45,344 nt of DNA from Cyclobacteriaceae bacterium (GTDB lineage: Bacteria; Bacteroidota; Bacteroidia; Cytophagales; Cyclobacteriaceae). Both the position numbers and the translations under genes were made by a program. The DNA is taken from assembly GCA_028281285.1 (NCBI GenBank), contig JANQKF010000005.1, positions 1 through 45,344 on the forward strand, in the 5' to 3' direction. Of this stretch, positions 32,428 through 42,203 are shown piece after piece. Below the pieces are notes generated by a model. The model made no database searches. It saw only the letters and a list, made by a program, of their open reading frames with translations, and had not been told where the DNA came from. How positions within the stretch are numbered: the first letter of the stretch is position 1; every line of letters begins with the position of its first letter.

Positions 32428-35400
32428 TTAATCCATCACGATCACTTTCTTTCGGGTCAGTGCACCCGTTTTATCTTTAATCATCAGGATGTAGATCCCC
32501 TTAGATAGTTTTCTCAGATCAACTGTAATGCTCTTTTGAAGAATGCTGTCAGTATGGATTTGAAGATTACCGGCAAAATCGTACATCTTTAGATCAAATG
32601 GATAAGTCTCAGTGGCCATCTCAACTGTAAGCTGATCCGTTGCTGGGTTAGGGTAGAGGTTATCTACCAACATAGGATCAGGTTCTGTAGATGTCACTAA
32701 GTCTTCCTCGACAGTCATAGTGAACTCTTTTTGGAAGGTTTCGCCTCCGGCATCTTCCACCTGTACTCGAATGCTATAGTTTGATTTGGTAGCAAATGTG
32801 AATTCGGATTTGCTCATCAAACCTGTTCCCGAAATATCAAATTCTGCGTTATCTGTATCTCCGGTTCCGCTAACCAAGGTAAAGGTAAACGTATCGCCAT
32901 CGTCAACATCTTCTGCTCCCAATGTTCCCACTTCTGTTCCGGCCGCTTGCCCCTCAAGTATTGTACTATTACTTAGCGTAATGTCTGTCGGAGCTTCATT
33001 GATGTCATTCACATTGATGGTAAGCGTTTTTGAATAAAGACCTCCATTGCCATCGTTAGTCTGAACCCGGATGGATAAGGTGCTTGTTGCTTCGTGATCG
33101 TAAGAGGCTGCAGTCTTCAATGTGGTGCCGTCAATACTCACCATGGCGTTGTTGTCGTCACCCTCGCCTTCCACTAGAGTATAGGTATGGGTATCATTGG
33201 ATTCATCATCCGTTGAAGAAAGATCGCCAATCGCTGTACCGGAATCCTCATTCTCATTGATCTCATTATTGTCAAGCTCAATATCAGTTGGTGCGTCATT
33301 GACATCATTGACCGTAATCTCAAAGACTTTACTTATTCTGGCCTCATTTGAATCAGACGATCGTACACGAATAGAATAGGTGTCTTTTGATTCAAAATCG
33401 AGAGAGGAAGTCACGATTAATTTGTCACCACTTATACTGAATGATCCGTTATCATCATCGCCCTCTCCGTCAACCAACTCGTATTCAAACGTATCTTCTT
33501 CATCAGCATCTGCAGTAGAAAAGTTTCCTATTTCCGCATCGGTTTCATTGTTTTCGTCAATAGAAGAAGCGCTTAATGAGATGTCTGTCGGTGAGTCATT
33601 CGGATCCAGGGTATTTCTCTGAATATCTCCGGTATAGAAGGCAATGCCCACCTGATTTCCCGGGTCAGTTACCATATCTCGGTAAGCAATGATTGCGAGC
33701 GACCCGTCCGGTTTCATGTAAGACCATTGTGATTGTTCACCACCACCTTGACCACCACCACTCGGTTCAGATGATCCCAACGGTTTTCCGTTCACATAGT
33801 AAGTACCGATATTCCTATCTAATTTGGCTACTAGTGTATCACCCGCAAAAAAATGAGTTTCGGCTCCCTGATGTAAGTTCACCAGGAATTCACCAGTTTC
33901 TGCATCTACAATTATTCCGCCAAAATTAGCAACATACTTGTCAGTTAGGGAAAGCGCAGCTTCCAGTGAACCGTGATCGTTAATCCAGACCGTTTCACCG
34001 GTTTCAGCATCAACTCGTGCCTGGTCGAATGACTTCGTACCTGTGACCAAAAAGGATTCGTCTGATGAAAACTGAAGTCCATTCACGAATGGCCAACCAC
34101 CGATAAATGCTTTCCACATGAGCTGGCCATCAGACATTCGAATTTTCCTGAGGTGATTATCACCAGAACCCACATATAGAAATTCGTCTGCCGAATCGAA
34201 CAGAATCGCTCTGATCTGACCCCAGTTATGTTCTCCATCAGGAGCATTTGGAAATTGATGTAGTAATTCTCCCGTTTCAGCATCGAAAATGCTCACAACA
34301 CCGGTTGGAACAGTGCCAACAGCAACCAATCCACCATCGTTGCTCAATACAGCTTCAAGTCCTTCAATTGCCCTTGCAGTCGGATTGAATTCCGTGAATT
34401 CCTTTTTCCACATAAGTTCTCCCGTCAGTCCATTCAACACTCCTATTCCATAGGTGCCTCCATTCGGAACGAGTTGGTAGACTACCTTTGAACCATCAGG
34501 GGTCATATCTCCACCCCAGCATTCGTATCCGGGCTGATATTCCCAAAGCTTTTCACCGGCAAAATTGTATTTGTAAATCGTTGATTGTTCTCGGTATACA
34601 CGTTTTTCTTCGTCACTATTTCCTGACCAGTTTTCCTGTCCTGGAATAAAAACCACTGTTTCTTCAGATTCAGAGACGGCACCACGCCAAAATCCGGTAG
34701 GCGTAACTATGGCATCTCTCAATTGAAAATTCACCGAGTACTCGTAATCGAGAGCCTCAATTTCTATTTCAATGTTTTCCGGATCTTCGAAGTCTGAGAT
34801 TTTCAGGGTCTGCCGTGGAAAGTTGACCACGGTTTCACCCTCCATAGTAGCATTGATCTGAAGGTACCATTCGAATCCCTGCTGTACAGGAAAACTGAAC
34901 GCAAAGCCACTTTCTCCGGCTGGTTCGGTTTCCATCAGCAATGGCAAACTTTGAATGGTCTTGGCATATAGACGTACTTGAGGTAGATAACCGCCTTTTA
35001 CGCGAATAACCCCTGAAACCATGGTGTCGTTGCCATCAGGACTGGCAGGGGAACTCCTTCCTTCATCATTGACGATCTGGAATTCTTCCTGATGCATATA
35101 GATTTCATTGTCTCTTGTGAAATGGAATTCTGCAATATGATCTGTGGTGCCCTCTTCAAATGCCAATCCATCTCCGAAATAGCATCCAGACCAAGTTGAC
35201 ACAATCGTGGATTCCCCGGGAGCCAGATTGATGAACCCACCATTGGGAAAAGTTGCACATCCGGGAAAGTTTTGGGATGATCCATCCGGTCTAAAGTCAA
35301 AGCCCATATATTCTATGGCTTCATTACTCACGTTGGTGACTCTTAATTTTAGTTTTGGTCGTTCAAGAGATGAATACATGACCCGAGGTGTTAGAAATTC

Positions 35401-35514
35401 TAATTCCAGATCTTCGGCCCATTCAGGCGTCTGCTGATACATGGCCTTCGATTCAACTCCGCAGCACAAGAAAAGACATATAAAGGCAAGGCTAAAAGTG
35501 TTTAAAGCTTTCAT
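32428..35514 (-). CDS. T9SS-secreted PQQ/WD-like and cadherin-repeat protein
   Basis: 1028 residues from the ATG at 35514, where a signal peptide begins (MKALNTFSLAFICLFLCCG); an upstream GTG/ATG extension is not needed. Residues ~275-578 form a PQQ-like beta-propeller (LYVGSGDNHLRKIRMSDGQLMWK). Three cadherin-like domains follow (~641-938; each with PTDI...L, DxD and VNDVNDAP linkers), probably Ca-binding. The final ~78 residues (NLYPNPATDQLTVE ... GIYILMIKDKTGALTRKKVIV) are the T9SS type A sorting domain. A surface or secreted protein of unknown ligand. Confidence 0.88.
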   Translation of the reverse strand: MKALNTFSLAFICLFLCCGVESKAMYQQTPEWAEDLELEFLTPRVMYSSLERPKLKLRVTNVSNEAIEYMGFDFRPDGSSQNFPGCATFPNGGFINLAPGESTIVSTWSGCYFGDGLAFEEGTTDHIAEFHFTRDNEIYMHQEEFQIVNDEGRSSPASPDGNDTMVSGVIRVKGGYLPQVRLYAKTIQSLPLLMETEPAGESGFAFSFPVQQGFEWYLQINATMEGETVVNFPRQTLKISDFEDPENIEIEIEALDYEYSVNFQLRDAIVTPTGFWRGAVSESEETVVFIPGQENWSGNSDEEKRVYREQSTIYKYNFAGEKLWEYQPGYECWGGDMTPDGSKVVYQLVPNGGTYGIGVLNGLTGELMWKKEFTEFNPTARAIEGLEAVLSNDGGLVAVGTVPTGVVSIFDAETGELLHQFPNAPDGEHNWGQIRAILFDSADEFLYVGSGDNHLRKIRMSDGQLMWKAFIGGWPFVNGLQFSSDESFLVTGTKSFDQARVDAETGETVWINDHGSLEAALSLTDKYVANFGGIIVDAETGEFLVNLHQGAETHFFAGDTLVAKLDRNIGTYYVNGKPLGSSEPSGGGQGGGEQSQWSYMKPDGSLAIIAYRDMVTDPGNQVGIAFYTGDIQRNTLDPNDSPTDISLSASSIDENNETDAEIGNFSTADADEEDTFEYELVDGEGDDDNGSFSISGDKLIVTSSLDFESKDTYSIRVRSSDSNEARISKVFEITVNDVNDAPTDIELDNNEINENEDSGTAIGDLSSTDDESNDTHTYTLVEGEGDDNNAMVSIDGTTLKTAASYDHEATSTLSIRVQTNDGNGGLYSKTLTINVNDINEAPTDITLSNSTILEGQAAGTEVGTLGAEDVDDGDTFTFTLVSGTGDTDNAEFDISGTGLMSKSEFTFATKSNYSIRVQVEDAGGETFQKEFTMTVEEDLVTSTEPDPMLVDNLYPNPATDQLTVEMATETYPFDLKMYDFAGNLQIHTDSILQKSITVDLRKLSKGIYILMIKDKTGALTRKKVIVMD

Positions 35515-35670
35515 GGTTGTGCAAGTATTTGATTGATTTAATTTAATTATTTCATGCGCTGGAATGAAGCGCTGTACTTGGAAAGGCCTTGACTGTCGTA
35601 CATCAATCATACTTGCTTAGAAGTATTTACCCTACTTTATTTTTTTATTTTCGATTTTGCCTGTAATCGA

Positions 35671-36399
35671 ATGACATTGTCTGTTATCATACCAGTAGTT
35701 AATGAAGAGCGCGCCTTGGAGCGACTTCTTCCTTTTCTTAACTCACTGGAAATCAGACCTAATGAAATAATCGTTGTCGATTCAAACAGTGATGATAAGA
35801 CCAAAGAGGTTGCTCAAAAAAATGGAGTCTATTATTTAAACACAAATAACTCCGGGAGGGCAAGTCAACAGCATGTCGGAGCGCTTGCCGCAAAGCATGA
35901 GGTTCTATGCTTTCTGCATGCCGATACCTTTCCCAATGAGAATTTCCTGGAACAAATAGACAGGACGCTGAAGAACGATAGGATCGCCTTGGCCGGCTTC
36001 GTATCTGTGATGAAAGGCAAAAAATCACGCTGGCTTATCAGCTTTTTGAACTACACCAAGACTTATTTTTGCCCTTTATTTTATCGGCCGCATGCCTTTC
36101 TATTTAAGGGACTAAGGCTACTTTTTGGAGATCAGGTCATGTTTTGCAGGAGGCAAGACTATTTGAAAGTGGGTGGTTTTGATCCCAATGTGGAAATAAT
36201 GGAAGAGGCTGATTTATGTCTCAAAATGAACCGACTTGGTAGAATTAAACAGATTCATCATAAAGTATATTCGTCCGATCGAAGGGTTGCCAGATTAGGC
36301 CTATGGAAGGCATTGAGAATTTACATTTATGTGGCTATTGGATGGGTGGTGGGTGTCCCAACCAAAAAGTTAAAGGCAAAATATGCCGATATACGCTGA
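35671..36399 (+). CDS. Family 2 glycosyltransferase (TIGR04283-like)
   Basis: 242 residues. GT-A fold start LSVIIPVVNEERALERLL, the DSNSDD donor-site region, FLHADTFP (the DxD-equivalent HAD) and GDQVMFCRRQDYLKVGGFD match the TIGR04283 family of GT2 enzymes. A C-terminal hydrophobic helix (IYIYVAIGWVVGVP) suggests membrane association. The acceptor is unknown. No pathway partners adjoin it. Confidence 0.9.
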   Translation: MTLSVIIPVVNEERALERLLPFLNSLEIRPNEIIVVDSNSDDKTKEVAQKNGVYYLNTNNSGRASQQHVGALAAKHEVLCFLHADTFPNENFLEQIDRTLKNDRIALAGFVSVMKGKKSRWLISFLNYTKTYFCPLFYRPHAFLFKGLRLLFGDQVMFCRRQDYLKVGGFDPNVEIMEEADLCLKMNRLGRIKQIHHKVYSSDRRVARLGLWKALRIYIYVAIGWVVGVPTKKLKAKYADIR

Positions 36400-36512
36400 T
36401 TTTCGCGTTGATCACCTTTTGTTCACTCCTTCGTGATATTTGGCCGGATTCGATTCCTTATCTTTTCACCAATATTTTTCTTTTAACGCAGCCTTTTTGA
36501 AATCACGGTGGT

Positions 36513-37091
36513 ATGGTGATGGAAAGGGGGCTGCCATTGACAAAGATTGAGAAGCTTTTGGACCTCATAATAAAAGGCTGCAGAGAAAACGACCGCCAGA
36601 GTCAGCAAGAGCTGTATCGCAACTTCTATAGTTACGCGATGAGCATTTGTGTGCGCTATACAGGGAATGAGGATGATGCGGTTGAGGTACTTAATGATGG
36701 CTTTCTCAAGGTGTTTGCGAACATCGAAAAGTTCGATATTAACAAACCGTTCAAACCCTGGCTCAGACGAATACTGGTCAATTCCTGCATTGATCATATA
36801 AAAAAGAATGCCAAGCACAGTCATTTGGCAGATATCACTGAAGCCAACGTCCACCAATCAACCGAAGAAGCTCCGGATCATAATCTGAGCTATCAAGAAA
36901 TTCTGTCCAAAATAGGAAAGTTGTCTCCGGCCTACCGGGCTGTGTTTAACCTGTATGTAATTGATGGGTACAAGCATCAGGAGATTGCTGAACAATTGGG
37001 CATTACCGTGAGTACGTCAAAAGCGAATTTAACGAGAGCCAAAGCGGTGCTACGCTCTATGATGGAGAAGGAGGTGTATCAATATGGATGA
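36513..37091 (+). CDS. ECF RNA polymerase sigma factor
   Basis: 192 residues. Region 2 is QSQQELYRNFYSYAMSICVRYTGNEDDAVEVLNDGFLKVFANIEKF with PFKPWLRRILVNSCIDHIKK; region 4 is YRAVFNLYVIDGYKHQEIAEQLGITVSTSKANLTRAKAVL. Its last 8 bp overlap the next gene, whose N-terminal domain and membrane anchor look like an anti-sigma factor, the usual sigma/anti-sigma arrangement. Confidence 0.93.
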   Translation: MVMERGLPLTKIEKLLDLIIKGCRENDRQSQQELYRNFYSYAMSICVRYTGNEDDAVEVLNDGFLKVFANIEKFDINKPFKPWLRRILVNSCIDHIKKNAKHSHLADITEANVHQSTEEAPDHNLSYQEILSKIGKLSPAYRAVFNLYVIDGYKHQEIAEQLGITVSTSKANLTRAKAVLRSMMEKEVYQYG

Positions 37092-38298
37092 GGAGAAAAG
37101 ACCGATTGACGGGTTAGAACATATTGCCAAAGAAGCTGCTGAGAAGGCACAATTTGACTTCAATCCTGAAGCCTGGAAGGCTATGGAGGCTAAGTTGGAT
37201 AGTGCTGACAGGACACCATTTGCCTGGTGGAAATTACTGTTTCCAATTGGTGCTCTGCTTGTTTTACTGTTGATTTTCTGGCCTGGTGCAGGCGAATCCA
37301 ATCAACTGCCTGAACAAGTCGAAACACCCCAGGAAACTGAAACTGCGTCTCCTAATTCTGAGCAGATCCCAGTCAAAGATGAAATATTCGATACTGAATC
37401 ATCCCAGACAGTAAGCCCACCGACAGAGGAAAAAAGAGAGACTGTGCCACCTCAAAACATAACAAATGCTGAGCCAGGAGATTCTCCCCGTTCAACTGCT
37501 TCAAAATCGGAACGGTTCGTTGAGTCAACCGAAGTTTCTTCACAAGGTACCGGAAGTCGCAATAATGCCATTTCAAACAGCCAACCGTTTACGGTGGAAT
37601 TCGCTCAGACTCCGGAGTGGATACCTTCAACCAGAGCTTTCTTAGGAGTTCCAGAGGTATTCTTTAGAAAAGACAGTTTTGGAACTCTTCCTGTGACTGA
37701 GGAGAAGGTGAAACGAGGGGGTGCGTGGATATTCTTTGGTGCAGCGGATTTTAGCTCAGTGGGTTCGGAGGGTAGTTCGGATCCCGGGACCATGTTTGGA
37801 GTGTTGAGAGAGAGTTATGTCGGAAAGCACTGGAGTTTTTCATTTGGACTTGGATATGCTGTCAAAAAGTATTCAGCTTTGGGCGCTGACTATGAAACCC
37901 CTTACTGGGCCAGAAATAATCCAGATGCCGTGGAGAGCATCATTGCCAATTGTCTGGTGATTGATATTCCATTGAACGTAAGGCGCTATTTTGATGCTAA
38001 GAATGGAAACAAATTCTTTGTGAGTTCTGGAATCTCCAGCTACTTCATGGTCAGAGAAACATACGACTATACTTACGATCAACCTCGACCCGGATGGAAC
38101 AGCACCTGGGAAATCCGTAATGAGAATCAACATCTTTTCGGAATCGCCAATTTCTCAGTAGGATACGAAACCCCTATAGGAAAAAACCTCGGTCTTGGTA
38201 TAGAGCCATTTGTTCAGGTACCTCTTTCCGGCATTGGCTTTGGCCAGGTCGACCTGTTTAGTTTTGGGGTGAAGGCTGCTATAAAAATCAACAAGTAA
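37084..38298 (+). CDS. Membrane-anchored anti-sigma-like protein with beta-barrel-like C-terminal domain
   Basis: 404 residues. Residues 1-45 are a cytosolic acidic/helical segment (EHIAKEAAEKAQFDFNPEAWKAMEAKL), then one TM (~47-67; LLFPIGALLVLLLIFWPG), a Ser/Thr/Pro/Glu-rich linker (~70-165) and a C-terminal region with strand patterns seen in outer-membrane barrel proteins (WSFSFGLGYAVKKY, IDIPLNVRRYF, KFFVSSGISSYF, FSFGVKAAIKINK). The overlap with the ECF gene points to anti-sigma function. The barrel-like domain beyond the TM is odd for an anti-sigma factor and may sense envelope state. Confidence 0.78.
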   Translation: MDEEKRPIDGLEHIAKEAAEKAQFDFNPEAWKAMEAKLDSADRTPFAWWKLLFPIGALLVLLLIFWPGAGESNQLPEQVETPQETETASPNSEQIPVKDEIFDTESSQTVSPPTEEKRETVPPQNITNAEPGDSPRSTASKSERFVESTEVSSQGTGSRNNAISNSQPFTVEFAQTPEWIPSTRAFLGVPEVFFRKDSFGTLPVTEEKVKRGGAWIFFGAADFSSVGSEGSSDPGTMFGVLRESYVGKHWSFSFGLGYAVKKYSALGADYETPYWARNNPDAVESIIANCLVIDIPLNVRRYFDAKNGNKFFVSSGISSYFMVRETYDYTYDQPRPGWNSTWEIRNENQHLFGIANFSVGYETPIGKNLGLGIEPFVQVPLSGIGFGQVDLFSFGVKAAIKINK

Positions 38299-39543
38299 TT
38301 ACTTCTCAGCATAGATGAGCATCTTTTCAAAGTTGAAGGTGATTTTGAAAGGCTTAAAAAAGGTGTGAGAAATTAGGCCGCCAATTCTAAAGCCTAATGA
38401 ACTTTCGAGCGTAGGAGGAAAGGGGCCGTATAATCCTACTACTGTTCCCGAATTTGAAAGTTCACCCAGCGAGATTTTATCGATCATGAAAGGCGTGACT
38501 GTGACTGCTCCTCCGGCACCCTGGCCTTCGAATGACCCTCCAGCCGCAGGTTTGATTTTGGCAGCATCCAAAGTGGATTTTGGTGCAGTGAAACCGGCTC
38601 CGGCCATCCCTGTATCCACTAAGAATAGTTGCTCATCACCTTCCTTAAGTTTGCCTTTAGCAAGAATCAGGTGATCGGAGGCAAGCCACATTGGAATTTC
38701 AATGGCCTTTTTACGGTTGAACCCAATATCCCGTTTTTGAAGAATCAATTCGCCATTTTGGTAGTCTATTGTGGATATGAAATGATAGAGCAAATTGGTT
38801 CCTATAATCCCCATCACTGGTCTTCCTCCCACGGCCTGGGCATATTGTTGTGTTCCTTGTACGTGGATCGGAAGGTTTTTAATTGTAATTCGTCCGATTT
38901 TCAGTTCTTTAGCGTAGCCCAGTCTGGTTTTTGCCTTAGCACCACCGGCATAAATGGCCTCCTTTTCGTCAAAAATCAGCACCCCAACCTCTTTGGCGAA
39001 CTCTGTATCAAGGATAGTCGTGCCACCACCAGTATCAATAATGAATAGACCTTCATAACCATTGATTTGAACCTTAATAGATGGTAGAAAATCTACCGTC
39101 TCCATTTTAATCACCACTCTTTTAGGTTGCCTTTCCATGTGGTAGGGTATCAAATTATTGCTGACAAAATGCTCGATTTGACGGATACGGTAGGTAGATT
39201 TTGCGTTGGCCAGAAGCCCTGGTAGGTGAGAATAGTCGTCCTGTCGGTAATAAGTTTCAGCAAGCAATTTTGAGGCAAGAGAGTCATTGGGATGTTTGTC
39301 CAAAATTGTAGTCAAAAGGGTTTCTGCATTTGCAAATCGATTGCTTAGAAGTTCAATTCGTGCAAGTGTGTATTGAGTTGGAAGGTTCCAGCCTTTTTCT
39401 GCATTCTCACTCAGAAGTGTTCTGGCTTCTTCAAACCGGCCACTTTTGAAAAGTTCATTGGCCTTGGATATCGACTGATTGGTTTTTTGCGCTATTAGGA
39501 CTTGCGTAAGAAAAAGAAGAAAGAATGTTATTTTGAGTTTCAT
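38299..39543 (-). CDS. Exported TPR/retropepsin-like aspartyl protease
   Basis: 414 residues from the ATG at 39543. Signal peptide MKLKITFFLLFLTQVLIAQ. Residues ~20-110 are TPR-like (ANELFKSGRFEEARTLL, LARIELLSNRFANAETLL). Two aspartyl-protease-like halves follow: the first has the DTGGGTT catalytic motif, the second DTGMAGAGF. This is the Bacteroidota 'aspartyl protease family' layout. Its stop abuts the convergent anti-sigma-like gene without a gap. It is divergent from a membrane-tethered winged-helix regulator across 94 bp. Confidence 0.85.
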   Translation of the reverse strand: MKLKITFFLLFLTQVLIAQKTNQSISKANELFKSGRFEEARTLLSENAEKGWNLPTQYTLARIELLSNRFANAETLLTTILDKHPNDSLASKLLAETYYRQDDYSHLPGLLANAKSTYRIRQIEHFVSNNLIPYHMERQPKRVVIKMETVDFLPSIKVQINGYEGLFIIDTGGGTTILDTEFAKEVGVLIFDEKEAIYAGGAKAKTRLGYAKELKIGRITIKNLPIHVQGTQQYAQAVGGRPVMGIIGTNLLYHFISTIDYQNGELILQKRDIGFNRKKAIEIPMWLASDHLILAKGKLKEGDEQLFLVDTGMAGAGFTAPKSTLDAAKIKPAAGGSFEGQGAGGAVTVTPFMIDKISLGELSNSGTVVGLYGPFPPTLESSLGFRIGGLISHTFFKPFKITFNFEKMLIYAEK

Positions 39544-39637
39544 TTGAGTTGAATTTTTATTGCTGATCAACTCAAACATAGGGTAGACGTTAATAGAGGT
39601 ACGTTTCCAAAATGTTGATTTTATATATAGAAAATAT

Positions 39638-40282
39638 ATGTACGACTATAGCTCTCTAAGAAATTCTAGTTTTTGGATCGGCAAAAATATCCAGGTTATC
39701 GGGCCCAGGAACCTTTTGATAATCAACAGGCACAAAAAAGTCAGACTCCAACCGCGATTGACTTCTGTTCTCACCGCTTTGGCTGCCTCGGGTGGACAGG
39801 TAGTCCCCAGACAGCAGTTGATCGAGACGTTATGGGCGGACTATTATACGGGAGACTTAGCCTTGAATCAGACGATCTCAAAACTAAGACGGGCACTTGG
39901 GGACTCATCAGGAAATACTGAGATCATTGAAACCGTTGTGAAAAACGGATATCGCTTACTTCTTCCGGTTTATAGTAAGGATCCCAACAAGAGATTTACC
40001 TATTCTTCTCTAAGTACCGGGGTTCGCAATTTTGGTTGGATTGCGTCCGTGGTTGGGTTAGCGCTGTATTTTGTATTTTCAGATAAAGGGAAAGCCGAAC
40101 CGGTGATTTATATGAATGATCCAAACGGAATGGTTTCGGAAGAACTTCAAGCCAAAATTCAACAACTATCTGAAAACCCGGAATCTTATGAAGAAGTGAT
40201 GGCCGAATTGAAAAAGGTATTCCCCGACTCAAGCTTCCAGGTGACGAATGAAGGACAATCCTTAATGGTGGTCAGCAAATAA
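39638..40282 (+). CDS. Membrane-tethered winged-helix transcription regulator (ToxR/CadC-like)
   Basis: 214 residues. Residues ~15-110 form an OmpR/PhoB-type DNA-binding domain (LQPRLTSVLTALAASGGQVVPRQQLIETLWADYYTGDLALNQTISKLRRALGD, VVKNGYRLLLPV). A single TM (~132-150, IASVVGLALYFVFS) is followed by a 60-residue acidic periplasmic tail. A regulator fixed in the membrane can be controlled by proteolysis or by sensing in the periplasm; a secreted aspartyl protease and a CPBP intramembrane protease flank it. Confidence 0.85.
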   Translation: MYDYSSLRNSSFWIGKNIQVIGPRNLLIINRHKKVRLQPRLTSVLTALAASGGQVVPRQQLIETLWADYYTGDLALNQTISKLRRALGDSSGNTEIIETVVKNGYRLLLPVYSKDPNKRFTYSSLSTGVRNFGWIASVVGLALYFVFSDKGKAEPVIYMNDPNGMVSEELQAKIQQLSENPESYEEVMAELKKVFPDSSFQVTNEGQSLMVVSK

Positions 40283-40341
40283 GAAACTGGCAGATGTTCA
40301 CAAATTGATTTCGGGGTCGTCTTGCTAGAAGCAAGACCAAC

Positions 40342-41172
40342 ATGAAACCTACTGGAAAACTGCTTCTGATCTTTGAGGTGATCGCTCTATTCATTGGAGG
40401 CAGTCTTCTCTCCAGGGTGATTGGCGGTGCCTTTGGACTTAGAGAATGGCTGTCTGAGGCGGATGCCTTCCTTCAAGCCGGGTCAGTCGACTTTGTGGAA
40501 GTCTCCTATCGTTCGGTTGTTGGTTCCTTGCTCAAGTATGGAACAATTTTCCTACTCGTCATAGGTTTTTTGAAGCTAAGAAGGCAAAAAATCAAACCCG
40601 TGTTTGCCTTGACCACGAATCGTAAAAGTTGGTCTTATCTATTTAGAGTAGGAGTCCTTATTTTTTGTGTTGCCGGCCTGGTGCCGAAGATCCTATTTGG
40701 TTTATGGCCATTCGGACTTGTGGGTGATGGTCCTGCTCATTGGCAAATCCTTAATGAAAACTGGGACTGGAGTTTTTGGCTATATGCCCTGACTACTGCT
40801 ATTATTATTCCTCCAATTGTAGAGGAGCTTTTCTTTCGGGGCTATGCCCAAAAGCGGTTCGGAGATGGGTTTTCGGTTGGGGTTTCTATTATCCTCATGG
40901 CGATAATGTTTGCCACTTTCCACACTCAATATTTTCAGTTGGATATTATTTCGCTAGGTAATCTGGTTATGCTCTTTGTAAGCTCAGTAATGTTGGGTTA
41001 TTCGAGACATTATACTGGCTCGTTAATCCCAGGTTTGATCGCTCATGCGCTGGTCAATATTTCTGTTATAGGCACTCCATCCCTGATTTTGAGCGGAGTG
41101 ATGTTGATCGCTATTATAGGTTACCGCAAAGCACTGATTCGTCATTGGAATAATTTCAAAGCTTTGGTTTGA
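40342..41172 (+). CDS. CPBP-family intramembrane metalloprotease
   Basis: 276 residues, about seven TMs. The three CPBP motifs are visible: EELFFRG (EExxxR), FATFHTQYF with the conserved His, and LIAHALVN. Members cleave within or near the membrane (CAAX-prenyl-protease/Abi superfamily) and some give bacteriocin immunity. It lies 60 bp after the winged-helix regulator, same strand. A strong terminator follows at 41181. Confidence 0.9.
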   Translation: MKPTGKLLLIFEVIALFIGGSLLSRVIGGAFGLREWLSEADAFLQAGSVDFVEVSYRSVVGSLLKYGTIFLLVIGFLKLRRQKIKPVFALTTNRKSWSYLFRVGVLIFCVAGLVPKILFGLWPFGLVGDGPAHWQILNENWDWSFWLYALTTAIIIPPIVEELFFRGYAQKRFGDGFSVGVSIILMAIMFATFHTQYFQLDIISLGNLVMLFVSSVMLGYSRHYTGSLIPGLIAHALVNISVIGTPSLILSGVMLIAIIGYRKALIRHWNNFKALV

Positions 41173-41180
41173 ACTAACAA

Positions 41181-41207
41181 AAAAGCCAAGACATTGTCTT
41201 GGCTTTT
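41181..41207 (+). terminator. Strong hairpin terminator after the CPBP protease gene
   Basis: AAAAGCCAAGAC / GTCTTGGCTTTT, perfect 12-bp stem with a 3-nt loop. Confidence 0.9.
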
Positions 41208-41307
41208 AGTATTGACTGCAATCAAACCTTTTCAATTATTGCGGTGCTTAAGTCAGAATTGCTGCCCGTTCAGTTATAGCAAGACTATTCACTTCAATTG
41301 CTATAGA

Positions 41308-41826
41308 TTAATCCAAATGCATATACCTTTCATCTATGATGTTAAAATGATGTATTTGATGGGCAGTAATAGTAAGCCCAATTGCAAAAAGAGGCATTTC
41401 GTATTCGAAAAATTCACATTTTGTTTCCAGTATTTTCTCACTGAAAGATTCAAACATCATTATTGTTGATTGGCGTACTATTCGAAGCTCGTCTACTAAC
41501 TGCTCAATTGACAGTTCATCGGCATTTGAATTTTTGCCCATTACTTCCTGGTCATGTGCTCCAGGTATGGTTCCTTCTCCACGAGCAAAAATTATAGCCC
41601 TGAAACACCAAATTCTTTCCCAATCAATGAGATGCTGCAAGATTTTATGAATAGTCCATTTGCCTTTTTCATAAGTCTTCAGACCAATTCTATTGAATTT
41701 AGCGATGTCAATGTTCTCAACTTGTTTCAAACTTAGTTTGAGAGCCTCTGGGAGTTCTGTGCGCTCGTTTAGCTTATATACATATTCTAAAAACTCTCGA
41801 TTCTTTTTAACTTTTTGATTTTTCAT
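41308..41826 (-). CDS. DinB-family protein
   Basis: 172 residues forming the DinB four-helix pattern, with metal-site histidines in WTIHKILQHLIDWERIW and HQIHHFNIIDERY. DinB proteins are damage-inducible in Bacillus and many are metal-dependent thiol transferases; the role here is unknown. Stands alone, convergent with the CPBP gene. Confidence 0.85.
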   Translation of the reverse strand: MKNQKVKKNREFLEYVYKLNERTELPEALKLSLKQVENIDIAKFNRIGLKTYEKGKWTIHKILQHLIDWERIWCFRAIIFARGEGTIPGAHDQEVMGKNSNADELSIEQLVDELRIVRQSTIMMFESFSEKILETKCEFFEYEMPLFAIGLTITAHQIHHFNIIDERYMHLD

Positions 41827-42203
41827 AAACGAGTTATGTTGTATTTAATAGATGTAAGATTCGTATGTCATGGCAGGTCAAATCCTACTAGTTCTAAGCT
41901 TGTCGCCTGTAGGGACTAAAGCATAGGAATATCTAAACCGAAAAGCCTCTATAGCTATTATCAGCTCTGATAAACAACACACGAAAAGTTGATTAATTAG
42001 AAAATGGGTTCGGAAGAAAATCCGAACAAGGAATTACTAGCCTTAAGGTTTACTGGCTAATGATTAGGCTACTATCAATTTCAGAATCGCTCTCAATGTA
42101 TGAACCATTAATGTGACAGAAATATATGCAATTTCTTCCAAATGGGCGGTCTTCGATTATTCCAAAACAAGCCATGGCCTGACTATAATGTTGGCCATCA
42201 GGA
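41827..42203. other. Non-coding stretch, no recognised element
   Basis: 377 bp without a convincing ORF. It has a small hairpin, GTTCGGA/TCCGAAC near 42008-42028, and a T-arm-like GGCAGGTCAAATCCTAC at 41872-41888 that does not extend to a tRNA fold. Confidence 0.5.

Noticed and set aside
41872-41895. T-arm-like sequence GGCAGGTCAAATCCTAC suggesting a tRNA
   Set aside because: No matching acceptor stem, D-arm or anticodon arm can be drawn around it.
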